Shown here: positions 36,661-44,248 of the stretch, in pieces
How the letters are laid out: each line of letters starts with the position of its first letter
How positions within the stretch are numbered: the first letter of the stretch is position 1
Assembly: GCA_023421505.1 (NCBI GenBank)
Contig: JAEZTJ010000032.1
Span: forward strand, 1 to 64,000
Length of the DNA: 64,000 nucleotides
Direction: 5' to 3'
DNA from: Bacillota bacterium
GTDB taxonomy: Bacteria > Bacillota > Clostridia > Lachnospirales > Lachnospiraceae
Made by a program: the position numbers and the translations under genes
The notes under the pieces: generated by a model
Database searches by the model: none
Told to the model about the DNA's origin: nothing
Seen by the model: only the letters and a program-made list of their open reading frames with translations

Positions 36661-37467
36661 ATGAGCAAGATTAATGTAGCGATTGTTGATGACAATGAAA
36701 GGATGGTGAATCTACTCGAAGATATTTTAAAAGAAGATGCAGATATCGAAGTAGTAGGGAAATCAGAAAATGGAATTGATGCTTTAGATATGATCAAGGA
36801 GAAGAAACCGGACGTAGTACTCTTAGACTTAATTATGCCAAAATTAGATGGACTTGGTGTTATGGAGAAGGTTCGCAGGGATTCCGAATTCAAGAAGAAT
36901 CCTTCCTTCATCGTAATCACAGCAATTGGACAAGAAGGGGTAACCGAGAATGCTTTTGAACTTGGAGCAAATTATTACATAATGAAGCCTTTTGATAACA
37001 ATGTAATATTATCAAGGATTAAGCAAATCAAGGGAGATTATCACAATAAGCTGATAGATAATCACAGCTCAAAGGTGAGTGCTTTTGAAAATAAAAGTGC
37101 CTACATAGAAAGAAATTTAGAATCGGATGTAACTAATATTATTCATGAAATTGGTGTTCCGGCACATATCAAAGGTTATCAGTACTTACGTGATGCAATT
37201 ATGATGTCTGTAAATGATGCAGAGATGTTGAATTCAATAACAAAATTATTATATCCCTCTATCGCAAAACGCCATAAAACAACACCAAGCAGAGTAGAAA
37301 GAGCTATTCGTCATGCGATTGAAGTTGCATGGAGCAGAGGCAAGATGGATACGATAGATGAATTATTCGGATACACTGTCAGCAACGGTAAAGGAAAACC
37401 TACAAATTCTGAATTCGTTGCTTTGATTGCAGATAAAATTCGATTAGAGTACAAATTAAGATCATAA
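36661..37467 (+). CDS. spo0A: Sporulation master response regulator Spo0A
   Basis: A 268-aa two-domain regulator. The receiver domain (1-125) has the acidic pocket Asp10/Asp11, phosphoacceptor Asp56 in VVLLDLIMP, and Lys in YIMKPFD. The C-terminal DNA-binding domain has the highly conserved SRVERAIRHAIEVAWSRG and SNSEFVALIAD-like end (PTNSEFVALIADKIRLE). When phosphorylated it turns on sporulation genes by binding TGTCGAA sites. GGAGG lies 12 nt before the ATG. A terminator follows. Confidence 0.97.
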   Translation: MSKINVAIVDDNERMVNLLEDILKEDADIEVVGKSENGIDALDMIKEKKPDVVLLDLIMPKLDGLGVMEKVRRDSEFKKNPSFIVITAIGQEGVTENAFELGANYYIMKPFDNNVILSRIKQIKGDYHNKLIDNHSSKVSAFENKSAYIERNLESDVTNIIHEIGVPAHIKGYQYLRDAIMMSVNDAEMLNSITKLLYPSIAKRHKTTPSRVERAIRHAIEVAWSRGKMDTIDELFGYTVSNGKGKPTNSEFVALIADKIRLEYKLRS

Positions 37468-37484
37468 ATAATCATCATAAGAAT

Positions 37485-37529
37485 AAGGACATGCCATATT
37501 GATGTAAAAATACGGCATGTCTTATTTTT
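37485..37529 (+). terminator. Intrinsic terminator after spo0A
   Basis: GACATGCC-A-TA pairs with TA-C-GGCATGTC (37488-37522, one mismatch), followed by TTATTTTTG. Confidence 0.8.
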
Positions 37530-37673
37530 GTGCTTTAGGAAAATGTATCTTCTGACATATAACAATATTATTGTCAATAACAAATTTATGGTATAAAATA
37601 ATTTATTTAATTTGAATTAATATGTCACAAATATAGGATTCTCCTGTCTAATAAGATAAAGGAGGTTTTATAT

Positions 37674-37700
37674 ATGATAATCTATTTACGTGGAGGATAA
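37674..37700 (+). CDS. Possible 8-codon leader peptide
   Basis: AAAGGAGG is followed 7 nt later by an ATG opening the frame MIIYLRGG and a TAA stop at 37698-37700, six nt before the sigma-factor ATG. The GGAGG of the sigma factor lies inside the last two sense codons. Translation of this mini-frame could couple to or compete with sigma-factor initiation. Chance cannot be excluded. Confidence 0.35.
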   Translation: MIIYLRGG

Positions 37701-37705
37701 TTAAT

Positions 37706-38527
37706 ATGCTTACAAATGAAAAAGAACTAATTGAGCATGCAAAAAGCGGGGATACGCTGGCAATACAAACTATACTGGATGATGTACAGGACATGCTATA
37801 TAATTTGTCTCTTCGAATGCTTGGAAATTTACATGATGCTGAGGATGCAACGCAGGAAATTAATATTAAAATAATAAAGGGATTGCCTGGTTTTAGGATG
37901 GAAAGTGCATTTTCTACCTGGGTTTACCGTATTTGCATTAATTATTTAAAGAGTTATAAAAAGGCAATATTTGCTAATAAACCATTAAGCTTTGAATATT
38001 ATGCCGAGGATATTCGTCAAGGTTTTGTGGAATTAGAGCACGATTTTATAAAAAATGTTGATGATTCGCTTCTTTCACAGGAGCTAAAAGCATCTTGCAC
38101 GAATGTAATGCTGCAGTGTTTGGATGCAGAAGCCCGCTGCATCTATATACTTGGTACAATGTTTCAGCTAGATAGTAAGCTAGCAGGAGAAATTCTTGAC
38201 ATAAGTCCTGAAGCATATCGAAAACGGCTTTCAAGAATTAGAAAGAAGATGTCTGAATTTATGCAAGAGTATTGCGGACTTGGACAGGGAAGCTGTAATT
38301 GCAGTAAGAGAGTAGGATATGCAATAAAAAATCACAGGCTGGATCCGAATAATCTGGAATATACTTCACTCGAAAAGCAAAATCCGTCTGATCAGCTGGC
38401 TTATACCAATATGATGGAGGAGCTGGATGAGATATCTTCCATATTCGCCGGAATGCCTGTATATAAGAATCCGAATACCGCTAAAGAATATATAATAAAG
38501 CTTATATCAAATTTTCATTTGAACTAG
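37706..38527 (+). CDS. ECF-like sigma factor with a CxC C-terminal extension
   Basis: A 273-aa sigma-70-family protein. Sigma-2 is about 20-90 (LRMLGNLHDAEDATQEINIKIIKGL, FSTWVYRICINYLKSYKK). Sigma-4 is about 130-195 but divergent (KLAGEILDISPEAYRKRLSRIRKKM). A tail follows with GSCNCSKRVGYAI, comparable to NPCSCKAW in the sigma factor at 18091. No anti-sigma factor is adjacent. The start at 37706 has GTGGAGG 9 nt upstream, inside a possible leader peptide. It lies after spo0A but behind a terminator, so it is a separate unit. Regulon unknown. Confidence 0.8.
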   Translation: MLTNEKELIEHAKSGDTLAIQTILDDVQDMLYNLSLRMLGNLHDAEDATQEINIKIIKGLPGFRMESAFSTWVYRICINYLKSYKKAIFANKPLSFEYYAEDIRQGFVELEHDFIKNVDDSLLSQELKASCTNVMLQCLDAEARCIYILGTMFQLDSKLAGEILDISPEAYRKRLSRIRKKMSEFMQEYCGLGQGSCNCSKRVGYAIKNHRLDPNNLEYTSLEKQNPSDQLAYTNMMEELDEISSIFAGMPVYKNPNTAKEYIIKLISNFHLN

Positions 38528-38562
38528 AAAACGTAACAATTTAATGAAACAAGAAAGGGTTA

Positions 38563-38661
38563 GGTTGAAAAGAAGTACATTTTTCAACCGGCAAAAAGCA
38601 CTTAGCGTGCTTTTCGCTCAGTATTTGTATGCCGCTTAAGCGGCAGATGGAGGTTATTTTG
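38563..38661 (+). repeat. Family B leader element, copy 3
   Basis: Hairpin 1 GGTTGAAAA (38563-38571) / TTTTCAACC (38581-38589); hairpin 2 AAAAGCAC (38594-38601) / GTGCTTTT (38607-38614) with the same outer GCA..CGC pairing as copy 2; hairpin 3 the palindrome GCCGCTTAAGCGGC (38631-38644); then AGATGGAGGTTATTTTG, the ribosome site and TTG start of the next gene. Confidence 0.7.
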
Positions 38662-39018
38662 GATCAAAAGATAAGAAAGAAAGAGCTAACGAATACATTA
38701 TTAGCTAATCATTACGGGGGATGGATTTATTGCAGTTCTTGTAATCAGACAATAGGTTATTTATGTTATGTAACCTATAGCAGGATAATTATGGATTACA
38801 CCTGCAAGTGTGGTAACCATGGCGGTGTTCATATTATTATGGAGAATGCTATGGAGCCCCTCTATAATAATTCTAAATTATTAACAATAAAAAATAGATT
38901 GTGCTGTCCTGAGGATAATGCACCTTTAATTACAATATTGAAACAGAAATTAAAGAGCTATGACTGTAAAATAGTCTGTAAGAACTGTAATCAGGAATAT
39001 CATGAGTATTTAGATTAA
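38659..39018 (+). CDS. Small zinc-ribbon-type cysteine-rich protein
   Basis: A 119-aa protein with paired cysteines CSSC (about 25-28), CKC, CC, and CKNC near the C-terminus, suggesting one or two zinc ribbons. No family name is recognised. The start is TTG 38659, set by GGAGG 5 nt upstream and by the identical position of the start in the other two family B leaders. It is followed 24 nt later by a membrane-protein gene, probably in the same transcript. Confidence 0.6.
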   Translation: MDQKIRKKELTNTLLANHYGGWIYCSSCNQTIGYLCYVTYSRIIMDYTCKCGNHGGVHIIMENAMEPLYNNSKLLTIKNRLCCPEDNAPLITILKQKLKSYDCKIVCKNCNQEYHEYLD

Positions 39019-39042
39019 TTAATTTTATAAGGGAGGAAAATT

Positions 39043-39369
39043 ATGAGAAATTTAATTTTAACTGTTATTATAGGCTTTTGTGCAGGTTGTGTTGATATTT
39101 TGCCTATGTTTAAACAAAAGCAGGATAAGAATTCAATAGCATCTGCTTTCATACTATATTTTATATCACCGTTTATCATTTATAATACTGATCTGTTTGG
39201 AATGGTTTGGTGGTTAAAGGGTGCTGTAATTACTTTGTTACTGGCTCTTCCAAATTTATTCCTCATTGTAAAAGCAGAAAGAAAGGCTTTACCTATTATC
39301 ATAGCATCTGCCAGCATCTTAGGAACTATAGTAGGAATTTTAGGTCATCTATTAAATATATATTCTTAA
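39043..39369 (+). CDS. Small integral membrane protein
   Basis: A 108-aa protein with three to four hydrophobic segments (about 2-20, 33-50, 58-77, 83-104) and no recognisable family motif beyond a glycine/cysteine-rich first helix (GFCAGCVDILP). GGGAGG lies 8 nt before the ATG. It follows the zinc-ribbon gene closely. Function unknown. Confidence 0.65.
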   Translation: MRNLILTVIIGFCAGCVDILPMFKQKQDKNSIASAFILYFISPFIIYNTDLFGMVWWLKGAVITLLLALPNLFLIVKAERKALPIIIASASILGTIVGILGHLLNIYS

Positions 39370-39600
39370 TCAGGCGCTACACTTACGCAGTCATATCATT
39401 TTAATGCTTATTAGTCAACCAGTGTATTATTTCGTGTTTATAAATAAAAACGCTGCAATTATATTCAATTATTGGATGTAATATATTTCAGCAGCTTATA
39501 ATTTTATACAAAGGTTGAACATTTTACTTCAAGCTAGATGTATATCTTTTCATTGATATTGATACAATAATTCCGTATGACAAATGAAAGGAGATTTATT

Positions 39601-39786
39601 ATGCCAAATTTAAGTGAAGTAGAATTACAAAATGTTAGACATTTATTGCAATTTGGGGAAGCAGATATTGAGAAATTTAGAAGCTATGCGCAAAGCGCCC
39701 AGGATGAAAATGTCAAACAATTTTTTGAAAAATCGGCACAGTCCTGTGAAAAGAACAGGCAGACAATCTTACAGTTCTTACAATAG
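39601..39786 (+). CDS. Small spore-coat-associated protein (YraG/CotF-like)
   Basis: A 61-aa soluble helical protein, ELQNVRHLLQFGEADIEKFRSYAQ type, resembling the short partner proteins encoded before CotF-family coat genes. The start at 39601 has AAAGGAG 8 nt upstream. It lies 11 nt before the CotF-family gene, so the two form an operon. Confidence 0.7.
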   Translation: MPNLSEVELQNVRHLLQFGEADIEKFRSYAQSAQDENVKQFFEKSAQSCEKNRQTILQFLQ

Positions 39787-39797
39787 GAGGAGTCATT

Positions 39798-40340
39798 ATG
39801 ATGCAGGAAAAAGCAATGGTTTCGGACGCTCTGAATTCAATTAATTCAGGACTGAAAACTTATACGGATATGATTTCACAGACAGGTCATCAGGAATTAA
39901 GGAGCGCATTACAACAAATGCGAAATGAAGCAGAGAAATCACAATACGAACTATATACAATAGCAAAAAATAAAAATTATTATAAAGAACCGGCTCAAGC
40001 TTCTCAAAATGAGATTAATAGTATTAAATCTGCTTTTTCAGGAAGCAGCGGTTGGTCAGGCAGCACCGGAATGTCAGGTCAGGCAGGTGGAATGGGAACC
40101 TCCTCAATGACTGGAAGTAACGGAAGCAGTTCAAGCATGGCAGGCAGTACAAGCATGAGCGGTAGCTCAGGAATGACAGGTAGTACAGGTATGAACGGAA
40201 GCACAGGAATGGGCGGAAGTTCAGGAATGACAGGCAGTACAGGTATGAGTGGAAGCTCAGGTATGACCGGTGGATTAGGAATGTCTGGAATGAATAATAA
40301 CTTAGGAAGCTCTATCGGATCTGGAAACGCTGGTAAATAG
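39798..40340 (+). CDS. CotF-family spore coat protein with a Gly/Ser/Met-rich tail
   Basis: A 180-aa protein. Residues 1-75 match the coat F domain (helical: VSDALNSINSGLKTYTDMIS, LRSALQQMRNEAEKSQYEL, then YYKEPAQAS). From about residue 80 it becomes a low-complexity tract of repeated GSSGM-TGST-GM units, roughly 90 residues rich in Gly, Ser, Met and Thr, unusual for this family. It probably assembles in the outer spore layers. AGGAGGAG lies 6 nt before the ATG ATG pair. Confidence 0.78.
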   Translation: MMQEKAMVSDALNSINSGLKTYTDMISQTGHQELRSALQQMRNEAEKSQYELYTIAKNKNYYKEPAQASQNEINSIKSAFSGSSGWSGSTGMSGQAGGMGTSSMTGSNGSSSSMAGSTSMSGSSGMTGSTGMNGSTGMGGSSGMTGSTGMSGSSGMTGGLGMSGMNNNLGSSIGSGNAGK

Positions 40341-40483
40341 GTATTCTTAAGGTTTCAAGGTAGGATAATTCCATACCTTGGAATACATAGAATATGCCTG
40401 TTTCAAAAGTGCACAAAAAAATCATCAATTAAAAATATTTTATAAACATATTCATAATATTCTAGAAATAAAAAATAAAGCTC

Positions 40484-40512
40484 TTGATATTTTATCTTAA
40501 ATTAGGTAAAAT
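40484..40512 (+). promoter_or_regulatory. Sigma-A promoter of the gap operon
   Basis: TTGATA (40484-40489), 17-bp spacer, TAAAAT (40507-40512), 106 nt upstream of gapA. A hairpin CAAGGTA/TACCTTG at about 40359-40382 upstream may end the coat operon. Confidence 0.65.
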
Positions 40513-40617
40513 AAATCTGCATTGAGAAATTTTTGACAATGTATTAGTGATAAATTTGATTAATTGCTGTCAATTGGCAGTAAATTATAAATTTAAACAA
40601 TTAGGAGGAATATTATC

Positions 40618-41631
40618 ATGGCAGTAAAAGTAGCAATTAATGGTTTTGGACGTATCGGCCGTCTTGCTTTCAGACAGATGTTCGGCGCAGAAGGTTACGA
40701 AATAGTAGCTATTAACGATTTAACAGATGCTAAAATGTTAGCGCACTTATTAAAATACGATTCCGCACAGGGAAGATATGCAAAAGCTGATACAGTAGTA
40801 GCGAAAGAGAACTCTATACTTGTTGATGGTAAAGAAATTAAAATCTATGCACAGAAAAATCCTGCTGACTTACCTTGGGGTGAGCTTGGTGTAGATGTAG
40901 TACTTGAGTGTACTGGTTTCTTTGTATCAAAAGCTAAATCTCAGGCACATATCGATGCAGGTGCTAAGAAGGTAGTAATCTCTGCTCCGGCTGGTGATGA
41001 TCTTCCTACAGTTGTATTCAGCGTTAATGAGAAAACATTAAAGGCTTCTGACACAATCATTTCTGCAGCTTCCTGTACAACAAACTGCTTAGCTCCTATG
41101 GCTGATACATTAAATAAATTAGTTCCTGTAGAAAAAGGCTTTATGACTACAATCCATGCTTACACAGGTGATCAGATGACATTAGACGGACCTCACGCAA
41201 AAGGCGATTTAAGAAGAGCTCGTGCAGCTGCAGTTAATATCGTTCCTAACTCCACTGGTGCAGCTAAGGCAATCGGTCTTGTAGTTCCTGAGTTAGCTGG
41301 TAAATTAGATGGTGCTGCTCAGAGAGTACCTGTTCCGAGTGGTTCTATTACTGAATTAGTTGCAGTTGTTAACGGCAAGGTTTCCAAAGCTGATATCAAT
41401 GCAGCAATGAAGGCAGCTTCCAGCGCATCCTTCGGTTATACTGAGGATGAGATCGTATCTTCTGACGTAATCGGAATCACATATGGTTCCTTATTCGATG
41501 CAACTCAGACTAAGGTTACCGATCTTGAGAATGGTAAGACATTAGTTAAGGTTGTTTCCTGGTATGACAATGAGAATTCATATACAAGCCAGATGGTTAG
41601 AACAATCAAATACTTCGCTGAATTAGCATAA
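40618..41631 (+). CDS. gapA: Glyceraldehyde-3-phosphate dehydrogenase
   Basis: A 337-aa NAD-dependent dehydrogenase converting glyceraldehyde-3-phosphate to 1,3-bisphosphoglycerate. The Rossmann start is INGFGRIGRLAFRQ (7-20), and the catalytic Cys153 sits in SAASCTTNCLAP, with the His-bearing TTIHAYTGDQ block after it. Codon use is strongly biased, consistent with high expression. AGGAGG lies 10 nt before the ATG. It is the first gene of the glycolytic cluster and has its own terminator. Confidence 0.97.
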   Translation: MAVKVAINGFGRIGRLAFRQMFGAEGYEIVAINDLTDAKMLAHLLKYDSAQGRYAKADTVVAKENSILVDGKEIKIYAQKNPADLPWGELGVDVVLECTGFFVSKAKSQAHIDAGAKKVVISAPAGDDLPTVVFSVNEKTLKASDTIISAASCTTNCLAPMADTLNKLVPVEKGFMTTIHAYTGDQMTLDGPHAKGDLRRARAAAVNIVPNSTGAAKAIGLVVPELAGKLDGAAQRVPVPSGSITELVAVVNGKVSKADINAAMKAASSASFGYTEDEIVSSDVIGITYGSLFDATQTKVTDLENGKTLVKVVSWYDNENSYTSQMVRTIKYFAELA

Positions 41632-41692
41632 TTTTATGATACAAGTGAATTAGCCTGCTAAATAACTTGTATACTTAATTGATCCATCATGG

Positions 41693-41723
41693 GTCCGGTC
41701 TTTCAGGACCGGACTCTTTTTTA
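41693..41723 (+). terminator. Terminator between gapA and pgk
   Basis: A perfect 8-bp GC-rich stem GTCCGGTC (41693-41700) / GACCGGAC (41707-41714), followed by TCTTTTTT. It would reduce read-through from gapA to pgk. Confidence 0.85.
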
Positions 41724-41761
41724 TCATATACTGCCGCAGAAAGGCAGAATGGAGGGTAACT

Positions 41762-42955
41762 ATGTTAAATAAAAAATCAGTTGATGATATCAATGTAAAA
41801 GGTAAAAGAGTTTTAGTTAGATGCGATTTTAATGTTCCTTTGCAGGAGGGCAAAATTACAGATGAAAACCGTCTTGTACAGGCACTTCCTACTATCAAGA
41901 AATTAATTAAGGACGGTGGCAAGGTTATACTTTGCTCCCACTTAGGCAAACCGAAGGGCGAGCCAAAGCCTGAATTATCTTTAGCACCTGTAGCCGTACG
42001 TTTAGAAGCACTATTAGGACAAGAAGTAAAATTTGCTAAGGATGACAATGTTGTCGGTGAGAATGCAAAAGCTGCTGTTGCTGCTATGAAAGACGGCGAA
42101 GTAGTTCTTCTTGAGAATACCCGTTATAGAGCAGAAGAGACGAAGAATGGTGAAGCGTTTAGTAAAGACCTGGCTTCTCTGTGTGATGTATTTGTAAATG
42201 ATGCTTTTGGAACTGCTCATAGAGCACACTGTTCTAATGTTGGTATTACTCAATTCATTGATACCGCAGTAGTTGGTTATTTAATGCAGAAGGAAATAGA
42301 ATTCCTTGGTAATGCAGTAAATAATCCGAAGAGACCATTTGTTGCAATCCTCGGAGGCTCAAAGGTTTCCTCCAAGATCTCCGTAATTGAGAATCTCCTT
42401 GATAAAGTAGATACCTTAATCATCGGTGGAGGTATGGCATATACCTTCATGAAAGCATTGGGTGAAGAGGTAGGTAAATCATTATTAGAGGCAGATTATA
42501 TAGATTATGCTAAGAAGATGATGGAAAAAGCTGAAAAGAATGGCGTTAAGTTATTAATTCCTATCGATACTGTGGTTGCACAGGAATTTAGTAATGAGGT
42601 ACCTTTCAAAACAGTTGGTCGCGGTGAGATTGAGCCTGATTATGAAGGCCTTGATATCGGCGAGAATACTTGTAAGCTTTATACGGAAGCAATCAAGGAT
42701 GCGAAAACTGTTGTATGGAATGGTCCGATGGGTGTATTCGAATTATCTAATTTTGCAGCCGGAACAATCGCAGTAGCGAAAGCATTATCTGAAATCGATG
42801 CAACAACAATCATCGGTGGAGGTGATTCTGCTGCAGCTGTTAATATCCTTGGCTTTGGTGATAAGATGACTCATATATCAACAGGCGGTGGTGCTTCACT
42901 TGAATTCTTAGAGGGTAAAGAGCTTCCTGGTGTAGCAGCAGCTAACAATAAATAA
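41762..42955 (+). CDS. pgk: Phosphoglycerate kinase
   Basis: A 397-aa kinase with the N-terminal signature VLVRCDFNVPLQ (19-30), a basic patch SHLGKPKGE, the hinge region, and the nucleotide-binding GGDSAAAV plus STGGGASLEFLEG near the C-terminus. It makes ATP from 1,3-bisphosphoglycerate. Length is normal. Its leader has a CTGCC/GGCAG hairpin directly followed by AATGGAGGGTAACTATG, sharing GGCAGAATGGA exactly with the end of family A copy 2. Confidence 0.97.
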   Translation: MLNKKSVDDINVKGKRVLVRCDFNVPLQEGKITDENRLVQALPTIKKLIKDGGKVILCSHLGKPKGEPKPELSLAPVAVRLEALLGQEVKFAKDDNVVGENAKAAVAAMKDGEVVLLENTRYRAEETKNGEAFSKDLASLCDVFVNDAFGTAHRAHCSNVGITQFIDTAVVGYLMQKEIEFLGNAVNNPKRPFVAILGGSKVSSKISVIENLLDKVDTLIIGGGMAYTFMKALGEEVGKSLLEADYIDYAKKMMEKAEKNGVKLLIPIDTVVAQEFSNEVPFKTVGRGEIEPDYEGLDIGENTCKLYTEAIKDAKTVVWNGPMGVFELSNFAAGTIAVAKALSEIDATTIIGGGDSAAAVNILGFGDKMTHISTGGGASLEFLEGKELPGVAAANNK

Positions 42956-42984
42956 AATAACAATAATTTAATAATCATTTATTG

Positions 42985-43167
42985 TAGCAAGTTTTCTTAT
43001 AACAATAACATACTGACCTTGAAATTTACGAAGGATAAATAAACGCTCAGACATAAGTATAAATAGCCCGAAAGGATAGGCAGGCTTTTAGAGGAATGAT
43101 TAACTAGATATTCTTCTTACCTTATACAAAAAATTGAGCGTCAGTATGTTTATAAGAAGGCTTGCTA
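42985..43167 (+). other. Large structured intergenic RNA element between pgk and tpiA
   Basis: The ends pair over about 26 bp: TAGCAAG/CTTGCTA (42985-42991, 43161-43167), two possible U-G pairs, TTCTTATAA/TTATAAGAA (42994-43002, 43150-43158), a 5-nt bulge, and ACATACTGAC/GTCAGTATGT (43008-43017, 43140-43149). Inside are GCTCA/TGAGC, GTATAA/TTATAC, an 8-bp hairpin AGAGGAAT/ATTCTTCT (43090-43117), and CC-GAAA-GG with a GNRA-type loop. It ends about 13 nt before the tpiA ribosome site. It could be a cis-regulator, a processed small RNA (6S-like in outline) or a miniature transposon with TA-ended inverted repeats. No Rfam family is recognised by eye. Confidence 0.6.
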
Positions 43168-43192
43168 TAATAGGGTAAATAGGAGGACTATA

Positions 43193-43939
43193 ATGCGTAG
43201 AAAAATAATAGCTGGAAATTGGAAAATGAATAAAACTCCTGCGGAGACAGTTACCTTAATTAACGAGTTAAAACCATTAGTGGTTAATGAGGAAGCAGAT
43301 GTGGTTTTTTGTGTACCTGCAGTATCTTTAACGACTGCCCTTGATGCTGCAAAAGGAACCAATATAGCAATTGGAGCTCAGAATATGTATTTTGAGGAAA
43401 GTGGTGCATACACTGGAGAAATCGCTCCTAATATGCTCACAAGTATTGGCGTGAAATATGTAATCATCGGTCATTCCGAGAGACGAGAATATTTTGCGGA
43501 GACTGATGAGACTGTTAATAAAAAAGTGCTGAAGGCCTTCGAGCACGGTATCACACCTATTGTTTGCTGCGGTGAGACCCTAAAGCAGAGAGAGCAGGGT
43601 GTTACAATAGATTTTATTCGTCAGCAGATTAAGATTGCTTTCTTAAGTGTTACACCGGATCAGGCTAAGATGGCTGTAATTGCTTATGAACCAATCTGGG
43701 CTATTGGAACAGGTAAGGTAGCTACAACAGAGCAGGCAGAAGAGGTATGTAAAGCAATCCGTGAATGTATCGCAGAAATTTATGATAAAGCTACAGCAGA
43801 AGCAATCCGTATCCAGTACGGCGGCAGCGTAACTGCAGCTAGTGCGGCTGATTTATTCTCCCAAGCTAATATAGATGGCGGCCTCGTTGGTGGAGCCAGC
43901 TTAAAGGCTGACTTCGGAAAGATTGTTAATTATAAATAA
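43193..43939 (+). CDS. tpiA: Triosephosphate isomerase
   Basis: A 248-aa (beta/alpha)8 enzyme interconverting dihydroxyacetone phosphate and glyceraldehyde-3-phosphate. Lys11 in NWKMN, His94 in IIGHSERR, Glu166 in AYEPIWAIGTG, and the phosphate loop YGGSV plus DGGLVGGAS are all present. AGGAGG lies 7 nt before the ATG. It stands 237 nt from pgk, a gap filled by the structured element, so its expression may be uncoupled from that of pgk. Confidence 0.97.
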   Translation: MRRKIIAGNWKMNKTPAETVTLINELKPLVVNEEADVVFCVPAVSLTTALDAAKGTNIAIGAQNMYFEESGAYTGEIAPNMLTSIGVKYVIIGHSERREYFAETDETVNKKVLKAFEHGITPIVCCGETLKQREQGVTIDFIRQQIKIAFLSVTPDQAKMAVIAYEPIWAIGTGKVATTEQAEEVCKAIRECIAEIYDKATAEAIRIQYGGSVTAASAADLFSQANIDGGLVGGASLKADFGKIVNYK

Positions 43940-43949
43940 GAGATAAGGG

Positions 43950-43995
43950 CTCAAACTTTGCAGTGGATAGGATATCTGCAAAGTTTGAGTGTTTA
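43950..43995 (+). terminator. Long hairpin after tpiA
   Basis: A perfect 14-bp stem (CTCAAACTTTGCAG 43950-43963 with 43976-43989), but only a short T-run (GTTTAC) follows, so termination efficiency is uncertain. Confidence 0.6.
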
Positions 43996-44063
43996 CGATA
44001 CCTTAAATTTGGTGCATAATCTAATTTAAGGATTTGTGATTGCTATTATGGATGATTATGACA

Positions 44064-44092
44064 TTTACATAATTCATTATTTGTACTATAGT
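44064..44092 (+). promoter_or_regulatory. Candidate sigma-A promoter for gpmI
   Basis: TTTACA (44064-44069), 17-bp spacer, TATAGT (44087-44092), giving a leader of about 150 nt. The rest of 43996-44248 shows no gene. Confidence 0.5.
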
Positions 44093-44248
44093 AATTCACG
44101 ATAAAGTGGCAGTGTATAAGCTATGAATGGCTTCAGACTAAAACCACAAGATGAAAATAAACTATTATTAATTAGTTTCTGTTTATTACACTAGACATTT
44201 GTTTGGACTTTGAAATAGGTATATGTCCTTAAGAAAAGGAGTAAGAAA

